Positions 44,718-52,160 of a stretch of 64,000 nucleotides of DNA are shown piece by piece. The first letter of the stretch is position 1, and each line of letters starts with the position of its first letter. The position numbers were made by a program, and so were the translations under genes. The notes beneath the pieces were generated by a model that was not told the DNA's origin, ran no database searches, and saw only the letters and a program-made list of their open reading frames with translations. The stretch is from Bacillota bacterium (lineage in GTDB: Bacteria > Bacillota_I > Bacilli_A > RF39 > UBA660): NCBI GenBank assembly GCA_015059435.1, contig SVAJ01000001.1, forward strand, positions 220,657 to 284,656. The letters are read 5' to 3'.

Positions 44718-45259
44718 AGTGGCATCACCGTCCTAAACTCAGTTGTTTTACCCCCGTTTAAGAAATTATCTAAGATGATTCTTAAATCATCATTACTAGC
44801 TTGACTAGCATTAAGTCCACAACTAGCAAGTCCATTAATAAGCATTCTTACTTTCTTTTGAACCATATCAGGATCTTTTTCTTTAAATAAAATGTAATAT
44901 TCTGTATCAACTACATTATTATTAATAAACTCATTACATTTATTAATATCTTGCATAACTAATTTTCTAATAGCTGGAGATTGTGCTTCATTAAATTGTA
45001 ATTGTAATTGAGACATATATACGGAAATGTCTACTGGTCTATCAGCAACTACTAACCAAAATTCAAAATCTATCATGTTGTAAAAGTTCTTTAAACTTAT
45101 TAATACATTATCTTGTGATTGATAATCTAGAATAAAGATATTACGGGGAGCAATTTTTACTCCACTTACTTTTAGATTATTATAAGTAATAATCATATTA
45201 TTTTGGATACCTCTAACTGGTAGCCAACTTTCAGTACTATTTGCGCTTTGTTTTGCCAT
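44714..45259 (-). CDS. T4SS small protein, resembles a detached VirB4 N-terminal segment
   Basis: 181 residues, soluble. WLPVRGIQNNMIITYNNLKVSGVKI, the Phe/Trp-rich DFEFWLVVADRPVDISVYM and an E-x-Y-Y-I-L-F-K-E-K strand (NNVVDTEYYILFKEK) resemble the extreme N-terminus of VirB4/PrgJ-type ATPases, which the next gene lacks. The two genes overlap by ATGA and are therefore translationally coupled. It also overlaps the PrgI-like gene by 23 bases. AAGGTTGGTG lies upstream. The fold match is from pattern recall only. Confidence 0.65.
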   Translation of the reverse strand: MAKQSANSTESWLPVRGIQNNMIITYNNLKVSGVKIAPRNIFILDYQSQDNVLISLKNFYNMIDFEFWLVVADRPVDISVYMSQLQLQFNEAQSPAIRKLVMQDINKCNEFINNNVVDTEYYILFKEKDPDMVQKKVRMLINGLASCGLNASQASNDDLRIILDNFLNGGKTTEFRTVMPL

Positions 45260-45554
45260 CTTTATAACACCAACCTTTCCATGTATATGTTTGAGGAGTA
45301 GTTAAATACTCATACAACTCCGCTATTACAGTTAACATATTATGATAATATGGTACCGGCATAACTAAAAATCCACATATTGCAGCCGGCATTAGTATTA
45401 AAATTGTGGTAACTGTAGAAGTTAAAGGCATAAAAGCCAATAGCACTATAGTTACCAAACAACCAGATGTGAATAATATTAAATCAAATTTTCTAAATAC
45501 ACCTAGTATTAATTGTCCCTTTTTTGTATTAGCGGGAATTAAATAATCATTCAC
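45237..45554 (-). CDS. PrgI/VirB3-like small T4SS membrane protein
   Basis: 105 residues with GTG start (GGAG eleven bases upstream). IPANTKKGQLILGVFRKFD precedes two adjoining membrane segments (about 27-45 and 47-66). The C-terminus YLTTPQTYTWKGWCYKDG resembles PrgI-family ends. It sits immediately before the VirB4-type genes, the usual place of PrgI/VirB3. It is probably an inner-membrane partner of VirB4. Confidence 0.75.
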   Translation of the reverse strand: MNDYLIPANTKKGQLILGVFRKFDLILFTSGCLVTIVLLAFMPLTSTVTTILILMPAAICGFLVMPVPYYHNMLTVIAELYEYLTTPQTYTWKGWCYKDGKTKRK

Positions 45555-45572
45555 TATGTATCACACTCCTTT

Positions 45573-47642
45573 TTATTTTCCGCCAGTAGCACCATGATCT
45601 GCTTTATGTTGTTGGTGTCTAGCATCTGTTTCTAACCTTGTTGCATTACCTTCAGCAGCTTTATATTTTTTCTTAATATCGGCATCCATATTAGAAGTTC
45701 CAATATCATATACACCACCAGCATCTCTATATGAATTAAGTTTGTTTTGTAATCCAATATCAGTTTGATTTTGAACAATCCATTCAGTACCAGCAGCCAT
45801 CATTAAGTCTTGTTCAAATTTATCTGTTGCACCTGATTCTGCTGCAAATATTTGTCCATCAATCTCGAATGTACCATCACCAATTCCTCTTTGGCGTTTA
45901 GCAATAGCTTCTGCTTTTTTTCTATGAAACTCATCAAGTGAAGTATTTACATTAGCACCTCTATATGAGGCATTAACATTCCATCCTGCTCCATCTGTTT
46001 TTGCTTTACCTTCAACATATGAGAAGAAGTCTTTACCTGTTGATGCAATTGCTTTATTTTTATTAATTTCTCTTAATTCTTTTTCATATGCATCTTGACC
46101 AGTAAATAATCTCGTTGCATTAGTACCAGCTCTACCAAGGAATGTTGATCCATTTGCACCTCTTTCTAGTGCTGTTGCATTACGTTTTTGTATTGCATCA
46201 AAAGTATTTTTCATTGCATGATCTTTAGATGTAGCAGCTGTTTTCACTCCAGCTCCAAAGCCTGTTACCCCACCTACAAGTCCAGCACCAACATTTTTTG
46301 CAAGGTTAAGTGGGCTATGTTTTTTGCCATTTGTTTCATCAGCCATATGACTTGCTCTTCCAGAAGCAATTCCAGCTCCTACAGCACCTGCTGCCGCCGC
46401 CCCAACACCAAGCATAGTTCCGATTGAGCCACCTAATCCACCAAGGAATCCTTTTCCTTCATCTTTGATTCCTAATGCTTGTTTTAAGAATTTAGGTGCG
46501 TCTTTAGCAAATAGTATTAACGCTATATAAATGAATATATTTGAGAATAAACCAATTGCACCTTTAGAATTTCCAAGGTCTAGTCCTCCAGATGAAATTT
46601 CTCCAATTATTGAAATAACAAAGTATATAACAGCTAAATTTATAAATAATTCTAAATAAGTTGAAGTTAATGTTTTTACCCATGCACCCATAGGTCCGCT
46701 TTCAAAATTAGTTTTTGGATTCATATAACTAATTATTGGAATTGGTGCAATTAATCTTAAAATTGCTAGTTTAATTGCACGTTTAGCAACTTCTATACAT
46801 AATAAAACTAAAACGACTAAGAATATAACACTACATACTAGTGATGTTAACCAGTTATAATTAAATCCGTAGGCATCCCATCCTCTTTCTGGATTTTTAG
46901 CTATTTCACATGGTTCAGTAATCATATTTAAGATAGTACCTGTACTAGTTGCTGTATAATATGTTTCATATTTTTTCTTTAAATCATTGTTCCAACTATC
47001 TTTCATATCGCAATACAAATCAGAATCTTTATATCGTAGTACTCCATCTTCACCTTTTACCATTTCAAATTTACTATCAACACCATTTTTTAAGTTTGGA
47101 GTAAAGAATGTTTTTAATACAATAATAGCTAAATTATCTCCCATTTCATTTAGTGATTTTTTTGTGTTATAATTTCCTTCATCACTTAGTACTAATTTTG
47201 TAAGTATATCTTGTTTTAAAATTCTACTTTGTGCATCATATAGTACTCCAAATAATATACCATTAGCTTTAATTGATTTTTCAAATTCATTTGATGGGTT
47301 TGGCATATTACTTATTGGAATTAACATAGTAAGCATTACTAATGAAACTATAATTTTCATTATTACACTTCCAGCACCTGATTTTGAATCAGTTAATTGA
47401 TCTGGATTAATAAGTCCTTGTAATATAGTCATTGTTAATCTAAATATCATAAAAATACCAACTATAGCTTGTACTTTCGCAAAGAAATTACTTATAGTTG
47501 CATCTGATAATATTTTGGCATCTGATATATTTATAAGTATTGCATATACACTTGCTAATAAAAGATAAATACCTCTTGTTAATAAAGGACCTAATTGTAA
47601 TAAAATATCATAATACCAATGTTGTGTTAAACCATTATTCAT
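45573..47642 (-). CDS. VirB6/TrbL-like polytopic T4SS membrane protein
   Basis: 689 residues. About seven membrane segments lie within residues 15-420, with a large external loop (about 125-260) containing DSDLYCDMKDSW and EPCEIAKNPERGWDAYG, whose cysteines may pair. A Gly/Ala-rich stretch (about 400-425) leads into a long hydrophilic cytosolic tail. This is the layout of VirB6/TrbL channel proteins of Gram-positive systems. AGAAGGTGAT precedes the ATG. It follows the first pilin-like gene by 16 bases. Confidence 0.85.
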   Translation of the reverse strand: MNNGLTQHWYYDILLQLGPLLTRGIYLLLASVYAILINISDAKILSDATISNFFAKVQAIVGIFMIFRLTMTILQGLINPDQLTDSKSGAGSVIMKIIVSLVMLTMLIPISNMPNPSNEFEKSIKANGILFGVLYDAQSRILKQDILTKLVLSDEGNYNTKKSLNEMGDNLAIIVLKTFFTPNLKNGVDSKFEMVKGEDGVLRYKDSDLYCDMKDSWNNDLKKKYETYYTATSTGTILNMITEPCEIAKNPERGWDAYGFNYNWLTSLVCSVIFLVVLVLLCIEVAKRAIKLAILRLIAPIPIISYMNPKTNFESGPMGAWVKTLTSTYLELFINLAVIYFVISIIGEISSGGLDLGNSKGAIGLFSNIFIYIALILFAKDAPKFLKQALGIKDEGKGFLGGLGGSIGTMLGVGAAAAGAVGAGIASGRASHMADETNGKKHSPLNLAKNVGAGLVGGVTGFGAGVKTAATSKDHAMKNTFDAIQKRNATALERGANGSTFLGRAGTNATRLFTGQDAYEKELREINKNKAIASTGKDFFSYVEGKAKTDGAGWNVNASYRGANVNTSLDEFHRKKAEAIAKRQRGIGDGTFEIDGQIFAAESGATDKFEQDLMMAAGTEWIVQNQTDIGLQNKLNSYRDAGGVYDIGTSNMDADIKKKYKAAEGNATRLETDARHQQHKADHGATGGK

Positions 47643-47657
47643 TTATTAATCACCTTC

Positions 47658-48125
47658 TTAACCAATTCCACATGTAGGATTATCTGATAATCCAAATGTT
47701 TGCATTATTACTGTTACAAAATCAGGAACAAAGAATAATAAAACTACTGCTACTAATCTTATTATTAATTTTTTCTGAGCTTTTTTCATTGTTTCTTCGT
47801 CATTTTGAATTATTGTTTTAGCAAAATCAATACTACTTAATATTAATACTATTAGTGGTCCAAGAAACTTTATATAGGTAAATATTTGTTGTACTAACCA
47901 AGCCATTGTTTCTTCTTTTGTTGGATCTCCAAGAATTGATTTACATCTATCATTTCTTTCAATACACTTATTTATACATTCTTGTGAATAATCATGTTTA
48001 CTTACACATGTTTCTGCACAATTATTATGTAATTTTGTCTGATAATCTTCTGCAAATGTATTAATTGGTTGTGTTATTATTAAACCAAATATTATAATTA
48101 AAAATACTTTTAAAACTTTCTTCAT
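47658..48125 (-). CDS. T4SS pilin-like protein (VirB2/TrbC type) with cysteine-rich ectodomain
   Basis: 155 residues. A signal peptide ends near NTFAE. The mature N-terminus has C-x3-C, nine residues, C-x3-C and a further Cys, likely a disulfide-bonded helical hairpin. Two membrane segments (about 85-105 and 127-147) surround a charged loop DFAKTIIQNDEETMKKAQKKL, the signature of Firmicutes T4SS pilin proteins. GGAGTGA precedes the ATG. A terminator separates it from the second pilin-like gene upstream. Confidence 0.8.
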   Translation of the reverse strand: MKKVLKVFLIIIFGLIITQPINTFAEDYQTKLHNNCAETCVSKHDYSQECINKCIERNDRCKSILGDPTKEETMAWLVQQIFTYIKFLGPLIVLILSSIDFAKTIIQNDEETMKKAQKKLIIRLVAVVLLFFVPDFVTVIMQTFGLSDNPTCGIG

Positions 48126-48173
48126 ATATATTTCACTCCGTAGCTATATTTACACATAATAAGTATATCAAAA

Positions 48174-48202
48174 TAAAAAAAAAATAGCAACGAATTGCTA
48201 TT
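48174..48202 (-). terminator. Terminator between the two T4SS pilin-like genes
   Basis: Eight-pair stem AATAGCAA/TTGCTATT with CGAA loop, then about ten T on the minus strand. It follows the 48215 gene and may limit read-through into the T4SS block. Confidence 0.85.
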
Positions 48203-48214
48203 ATAATTTTTTTA

Positions 48215-48547
48215 TTATTTTACAATTTTCCAGCACTTAGACCATCCACTAGTATCTGCATCATCTTCAGCACCAATTGCTACGATTCCCATTAACACAG
48301 TAACAAGAGTAGTAATAAAGAAGATTGCAGCTGCATAGATTGCACGTTTAATAAGCATTCCTTGTGCTTCTTTTACTTTCTTTTCATCACTTGCGATTAC
48401 TGCTTTTCCTAAATCAATTGTTCCTAAAACGATTAAGATAATAGGAATTACGATTTGAACAATTGGAATAATTCCTTTTTTAAATAATTTTACTAATGGT
48501 TTTAATCCTCTACATGGATCGTCTGCAATTTGAAATAATTCTCTCAT
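48215..48547 (-). CDS. T4SS pilin-like protein 2
   Basis: 110 residues from ATG 48545-48547 (GAAGGAG upstream). No long signal peptide. FKKGIIPIVQIVIPIILIVLGTIDLGKAVIASDEKKVKEAQGMLIKRAI (about 23-71) is the two-helix T4SS pilin core with the same D-x-x-K-A-V-x-x-D/N-x-E pattern as the 47658 protein. Two Cys lie near the ends. It has its own promoter and is followed by a strong terminator, so it is probably made in large amounts as a structural subunit. Confidence 0.82.
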   Translation of the reverse strand: MRELFQIADDPCRGLKPLVKLFKKGIIPIVQIVIPIILIVLGTIDLGKAVIASDEKKVKEAQGMLIKRAIYAAAIFFITTLVTVLMGIVAIGAEDDADTSGWSKCWKIVK

Positions 48548-48573
48548 TTTTTTCACTCCTTCAATATAATTTA

Positions 48574-48602
48574 ATCTTACATTATTATACATTTTTTGTC
48601 AA
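48574..48602 (-). promoter_or_regulatory. Promoter of T4SS pilin-like gene 2
   Basis: Minus strand TTGACA (48597-48602), 17-base spacer and TAAGAT (48574-48579). A second TATTGACAAA copy lies about 24 bases further upstream. Confidence 0.65.
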
Positions 48603-48630
48603 TAAATTTAACACTTATTTGTCAATAAGA

Positions 48631-49611
48631 TTAACGTCTAAATAAACCAAATATTCTATTATTGTTACCATCACCATTATCTTTTATTTCAAGTAAACCT
48701 AATCTACCTAAAAAATCTCCTAAGACATTATTTTTCTTTCTCTCATCTAATGGTGGAATATTATAAAATATTTTAGTTTTAGCTTCAAATTCAAAATCAT
48801 TTACATCTTTATTTGTAAGCATACTTTTATTTAATACTATCTTCTTACCAGACATTTTATTAAAGATATTTCTATTCCTTTTTATCAATTTATTAATACC
48901 AATCATACTTGGTTCTAGTAAATAAATTACTTCGCCACAAAATGAATCATCTTGTGATTTATTTAAATCTACTAAAACTATAGCACTACTTGAATATTTA
49001 TATACTGTATCTCTTAGTTTTTCTGTTTCAACAGAAATCATATCATTTTCATTGAAATATGAAAAATCATTTTTATCAGATTCTATTGCTACTACTCTAT
49101 TTCTTATTTGAGAGTTTAACTCTTTCTTTAACATATAAATAAGTGTAGTTGTTCCTGCTTTTTCTGTTAAATTTCTAAATCCAATAACTCTAGCAGTACC
49201 CATTGTGGTAGTTACTATTGTTTCAGGTCTTTCTTCTTTCTTTAGGTTAGCAACATCTTTAAATGTATTTGGTTTATTTAATAAGTATTTAACTCCATCT
49301 ACATTAGTTGTAAAATTATATATACCGTTTGTTACTAAATTAGATATAAAATTAGAAGTACATACTTCTGTTCCTTTTGGTAAGAAAAAAATGATTTTTT
49401 CCGCATCTAAACCACTAGCTATTATTTTAAAGTTTTCTATATCTCTAAAATTTTTAATAGCTGTTACATCCAAAATCATTCTATTATAAAAAAAGTTTTT
49501 GAACATTTCTACTATTTCATTAGCATCATATTCACCATAAATACTTTTTATAATATCAATATCTAAGTTTGATAAAACATCTCTTTGTTCATTAGCTATT
49601 ATAACATTCAT
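48631..49611 (-). CDS. TadZ/CpaE-like localisation protein with degenerate P-loop
   Basis: 326 residues, no membrane segment. The N-terminal 120 residues look like a receiver-type domain. The C-terminal part resembles the MinD/CpaE ATPase fold: VIGFRNLTEKAGTTTLIYML (about 142-161) at the P-loop, VVAIESDKND, and SAIVLVDLNKS. In the P-loop both the signature Lys and catalytic Lys positions are changed (TEKAGTTT), so ATP hydrolysis is doubtful. TadZ proteins place the Tad machine at a pole. AAAGGGTGAT precedes the ATG. It is the first gene of the Tad block adjoining the T4SS pilin gene. Confidence 0.7.
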   Translation of the reverse strand: MNVIIANEQRDVLSNLDIDIIKSIYGEYDANEIVEMFKNFFYNRMILDVTAIKNFRDIENFKIIASGLDAEKIIFFLPKGTEVCTSNFISNLVTNGIYNFTTNVDGVKYLLNKPNTFKDVANLKKEERPETIVTTTMGTARVIGFRNLTEKAGTTTLIYMLKKELNSQIRNRVVAIESDKNDFSYFNENDMISVETEKLRDTVYKYSSSAIVLVDLNKSQDDSFCGEVIYLLEPSMIGINKLIKRNRNIFNKMSGKKIVLNKSMLTNKDVNDFEFEAKTKIFYNIPPLDERKKNNVLGDFLGRLGLLEIKDNGDGNNNRIFGLFRR

Positions 49612-49633
49612 TTTATCACCCTTTCTATTGATT

Positions 49634-50086
49634 TTATCTTTCTCTTATTAGTTTTGTGTTACCACTAACTTCAAATATATGCATACCTGACATAACTTGA
49701 TTTATTATTGGTATGTTTATATCTATAAATGTTATAACCTTATAGTATACTTTTTTATTATCTATATCATCTGTTCCCCCACACCTAGCAATATAGTATC
49801 CATTACCATTATCATTTGGAGTGTGTACTGGTGTACAGCCATTTGGTTTAACTGTAATATTAGTATATGGACTATAACCAATATTTCTAATGTATTCATC
49901 TATTATTTTAGCACAATCCGAATCTTCATCACAAAGCCCTTCATACTGTTCTATAGTTGTAATTATTTTGTTTTTAACGCGGAATGCTTTTGTGTAACTA
50001 ACATTAAAAGCTAAATATCCACTAACTATAACTAAAAATACAACAATCATGGAAATATTTACTATTCCTCCAAAAGCATCACGCAT
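49634..50086 (-). CDS. TadE/TadF-like minor pilin
   Basis: 150 residues. A short N-terminus MRDAFGGIVN precedes one hydrophobic helix (about 10-30), then an amphipathic stretch and a small external domain with four cysteines (CDEDSDC, GCTPV and ARCGG), likely two disulfides. This is the TadE/F layout of pseudopilins. GAGGTG precedes the ATG. It lies 17 bases after the Flp-like pilin gene. Confidence 0.72.
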   Translation of the reverse strand: MRDAFGGIVNISMIVVFLVIVSGYLAFNVSYTKAFRVKNKIITTIEQYEGLCDEDSDCAKIIDEYIRNIGYSPYTNITVKPNGCTPVHTPNDNGNGYYIARCGGTDDIDNKKVYYKVITFIDINIPIINQVMSGMHIFEVSGNTKLIRER

Positions 50087-50103
50087 CTAAAACACCTCAC
50101 TAA

Positions 50104-50340
50104 TTATTTATTAAAACTTATTGTATAATTGTCAACGATAAAGCCTTCTACTTGTATTTGATGATTACCTTCTTTTATACAGTTTCCTTGTGCATCTCTT
50201 TCTTCACAACTTATATCTCCCCACTGATCTGAAATACTTCCTTTAATACTTGGCCATGCTAGCCAGAAAAATGCGATAACTGCTGAGATTGCAATTAAAG
50301 TAATAACTGTTAAGTTTAATTCTCCTGTAGCTGCTTTCAT
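50104..50340 (-). CDS. Flp-like (Tad) pilin candidate
   Basis: 78 residues. MKAATGELNLTVITLIAISAVIAFFWLAW: a short basic leader, Gly6-Glu7 (possible prepilin-peptidase site), then a hydrophobic helix, followed by a small domain with a Cys pair (SCEERDAQGNC). This fits a class III or pseudopilin-type major subunit. It has its own strong promoter (TTGTTA-17-TATAAT) with an AAAGGATG site, consistent with high expression. A prepilin peptidase gene is not in the window. Confidence 0.7.
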   Translation of the reverse strand: MKAATGELNLTVITLIAISAVIAFFWLAWPSIKGSISDQWGDISCEERDAQGNCIKEGNHQIQVEGFIVDNYTISFNK

Positions 50341-50394
50341 TTATAAAAACACATCCTTTCATATTTATATAGTTTATCCTATATATACATTATT

Positions 50395-50423
50395 ATTATA
50401 GCAATATAGTTTTTTTTTAACAA
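50395..50423 (-). promoter_or_regulatory. Promoter of Flp-like pilin gene
   Basis: Minus strand TTGTTA (50418-50423), exactly 17 bases spacer, TATAAT (50395-50400), 55 bases above the start codon. It lies in the only gap over 100 bases in the locus. Confidence 0.8.
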
Positions 50424-50460
50424 TATTTTTAATTTTTTTATAGTTTGATTTTACTTTACT

Positions 50461-51243
50461 TTACACATTGAACATCATCATCATAGAAATTAAAATTATT
50501 AACATAACTCCTGCACCTGTAATAACAAGCATGATCATAGTTTGTCCTTCCATGTGATTTAGTCTTTCTTTATATTTAGTTTCTCTTGCTTTATTTTGTA
50601 GGTTTGATACTGTTCTTGAAAACATCATTAGTCTTTCTTGTTTTCTTTCTTGTGAACCTAAACCTAAACGATATAAAAGTCTCATCATTCTCATAGAATC
50701 TCTAACTGGATAAGTATTAGCAAATTCCATATATGGGTCAATACTAGAATCTCCAGCATTTATTTGTTCTATTAGTTTTCTTAGACCAGGTTTAAATATA
50801 TCAGGTGCATCATTAATTGATTTACCTAATGCAACTGGTACTGTATAGTGTTGTATTAATACTTCTAAACTCTTTAAGTAGTATGGAAGCATTACATCTA
50901 TCTCATGTAAATGAGCTTTATAATAATTCTTTAATTGTGTATATGGTAACTTAAATACTGCTACTGCTATAACTATAGCTAATACTACGTTTATAGCAGT
51001 TAATTGTGATAGGAATATAAACATAAATCCAACACCTGCAACTAAGGCATAAGTTACTCTACTTCTAAATAGTTTATCAACATCTACATCTTCTCCATAT
51101 TTAGCATATACTAAGAAGTTGTAATCATCTTCACGAATAAGTTCAAAATATTTTTCATTATCTGCAATAAATTTATTTTTATCTATAGTATTATTATAAA
51201 CTAATACAAAGATAATAATTGCACTTGCTATAAACACTGCCAT
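50461..51243 (-). CDS. TadC-like pilus assembly membrane protein
   Basis: 260 residues of the T2SSF/GspF superfamily. Membrane segments at about 1-17, 70-100 and 235-258. The cytosolic helical core contains HEIDVMLPYYLKSLEVLIQHYTVPVALGKSI, the conserved T2SSF stretch. Its ATG overlaps the TadB-like stop (TAATG at 51241-51245). With TadB it forms the platform on which TadA acts. Confidence 0.85.
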   Translation of the reverse strand: MAVFIASAIIIFVLVYNNTIDKNKFIADNEKYFELIREDDYNFLVYAKYGEDVDVDKLFRSRVTYALVAGVGFMFIFLSQLTAINVVLAIVIAVAVFKLPYTQLKNYYKAHLHEIDVMLPYYLKSLEVLIQHYTVPVALGKSINDAPDIFKPGLRKLIEQINAGDSSIDPYMEFANTYPVRDSMRMMRLLYRLGLGSQERKQERLMMFSRTVSNLQNKARETKYKERLNHMEGQTMIMLVITGAGVMLIILISMMMMFNV

Positions 51244-52145
51244 TATTCTGCACCTACATTCTCATTATAATATTTTTCCCCTTTAAGTAAGAAATATGAA
51301 TTTATAATTAATACACCATGTAGAAGTCCTTTTATGTACCATCTATTTAATAAAATTAAGTATGTTTCTCTACCTAATAAATATTGAACTAACATAACCA
51401 TTAAATATAACATAATACCAAATTGTAAGAATTGTTTATGGAATGTTGCACGTTCTATTCTATCTCTGTATACACTTTCAACAAGCATATCTATATCTAA
51501 TTGCATGTTTTCTAATGATTCTGATGAATCTCTGGCACCTTCTTTTGTTATTTGTAAGAATAATTGATGCATGTTTTTTACAATATAATATGGATATATC
51601 TCACTCATATAAGTAAGTGATTCATCAATACTACCATTTTGATATGCTAACTCTATCATGTGTTCAACATCTTTTTTTACGGGATCTTCTAGAATTCCTG
51701 AATTTTTAACTCCCTCTAGGGATTTTACAAAACTTTGAGTAGTTGCAAATTCCATAATTGTATTTGATGTATATACTTGAATTTGTTCAAATAAGAATTC
51801 ACTATATATTCTTTTACATCTTAAATAAGATAAATATGGAATAAATGTAACTACTATAATCATATAAAATATACATATAATTAAGTTATAAAAATATAAG
51901 TAAGTTACTACCCCAGTAAAGCCTGACATAACCACTACTTGAATTAGGTATTGTCTTGGTGTATATTCTTGTCCTAATTCTTTTGTTTTTTGTCTTACTA
52001 ATTTAAATGAGTATGGAGCGAATCTATCGTATACATCTTGTACTTGAGTAGTAATAAATTTACCTACATTTTCACCTTTATAATTTCTATATAGCATTAA
52101 ACTTGTAAATAATACTATTAGAAAAATTAACTCTGTTAAATACAT
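51243..52145 (-). CDS. TadB-like pilus assembly membrane protein
   Basis: 300 residues, T2SSF superfamily. An N-terminal anchor (about 1-19), membrane segments at about 75-112 and 245-290, and a cytosolic core FLFEQIQVYTSNTIMEFATTQSFVKSLEGVKNSG (about 116-149). It lies between tadA and the TadC-like gene with overlaps or short gaps, the standard Tad order. Confidence 0.85.
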   Translation of the reverse strand: MYLTELIFLIVLFTSLMLYRNYKGENVGKFITTQVQDVYDRFAPYSFKLVRQKTKELGQEYTPRQYLIQVVVMSGFTGVVTYLYFYNLIICIFYMIIVVTFIPYLSYLRCKRIYSEFLFEQIQVYTSNTIMEFATTQSFVKSLEGVKNSGILEDPVKKDVEHMIELAYQNGSIDESLTYMSEIYPYYIVKNMHQLFLQITKEGARDSSESLENMQLDIDMLVESVYRDRIERATFHKQFLQFGIMLYLMVMLVQYLLGRETYLILLNRWYIKGLLHGVLIINSYFLLKGEKYYNENVGAE

Positions 52146-52160
52146 ATAAATTCCTCCTTT

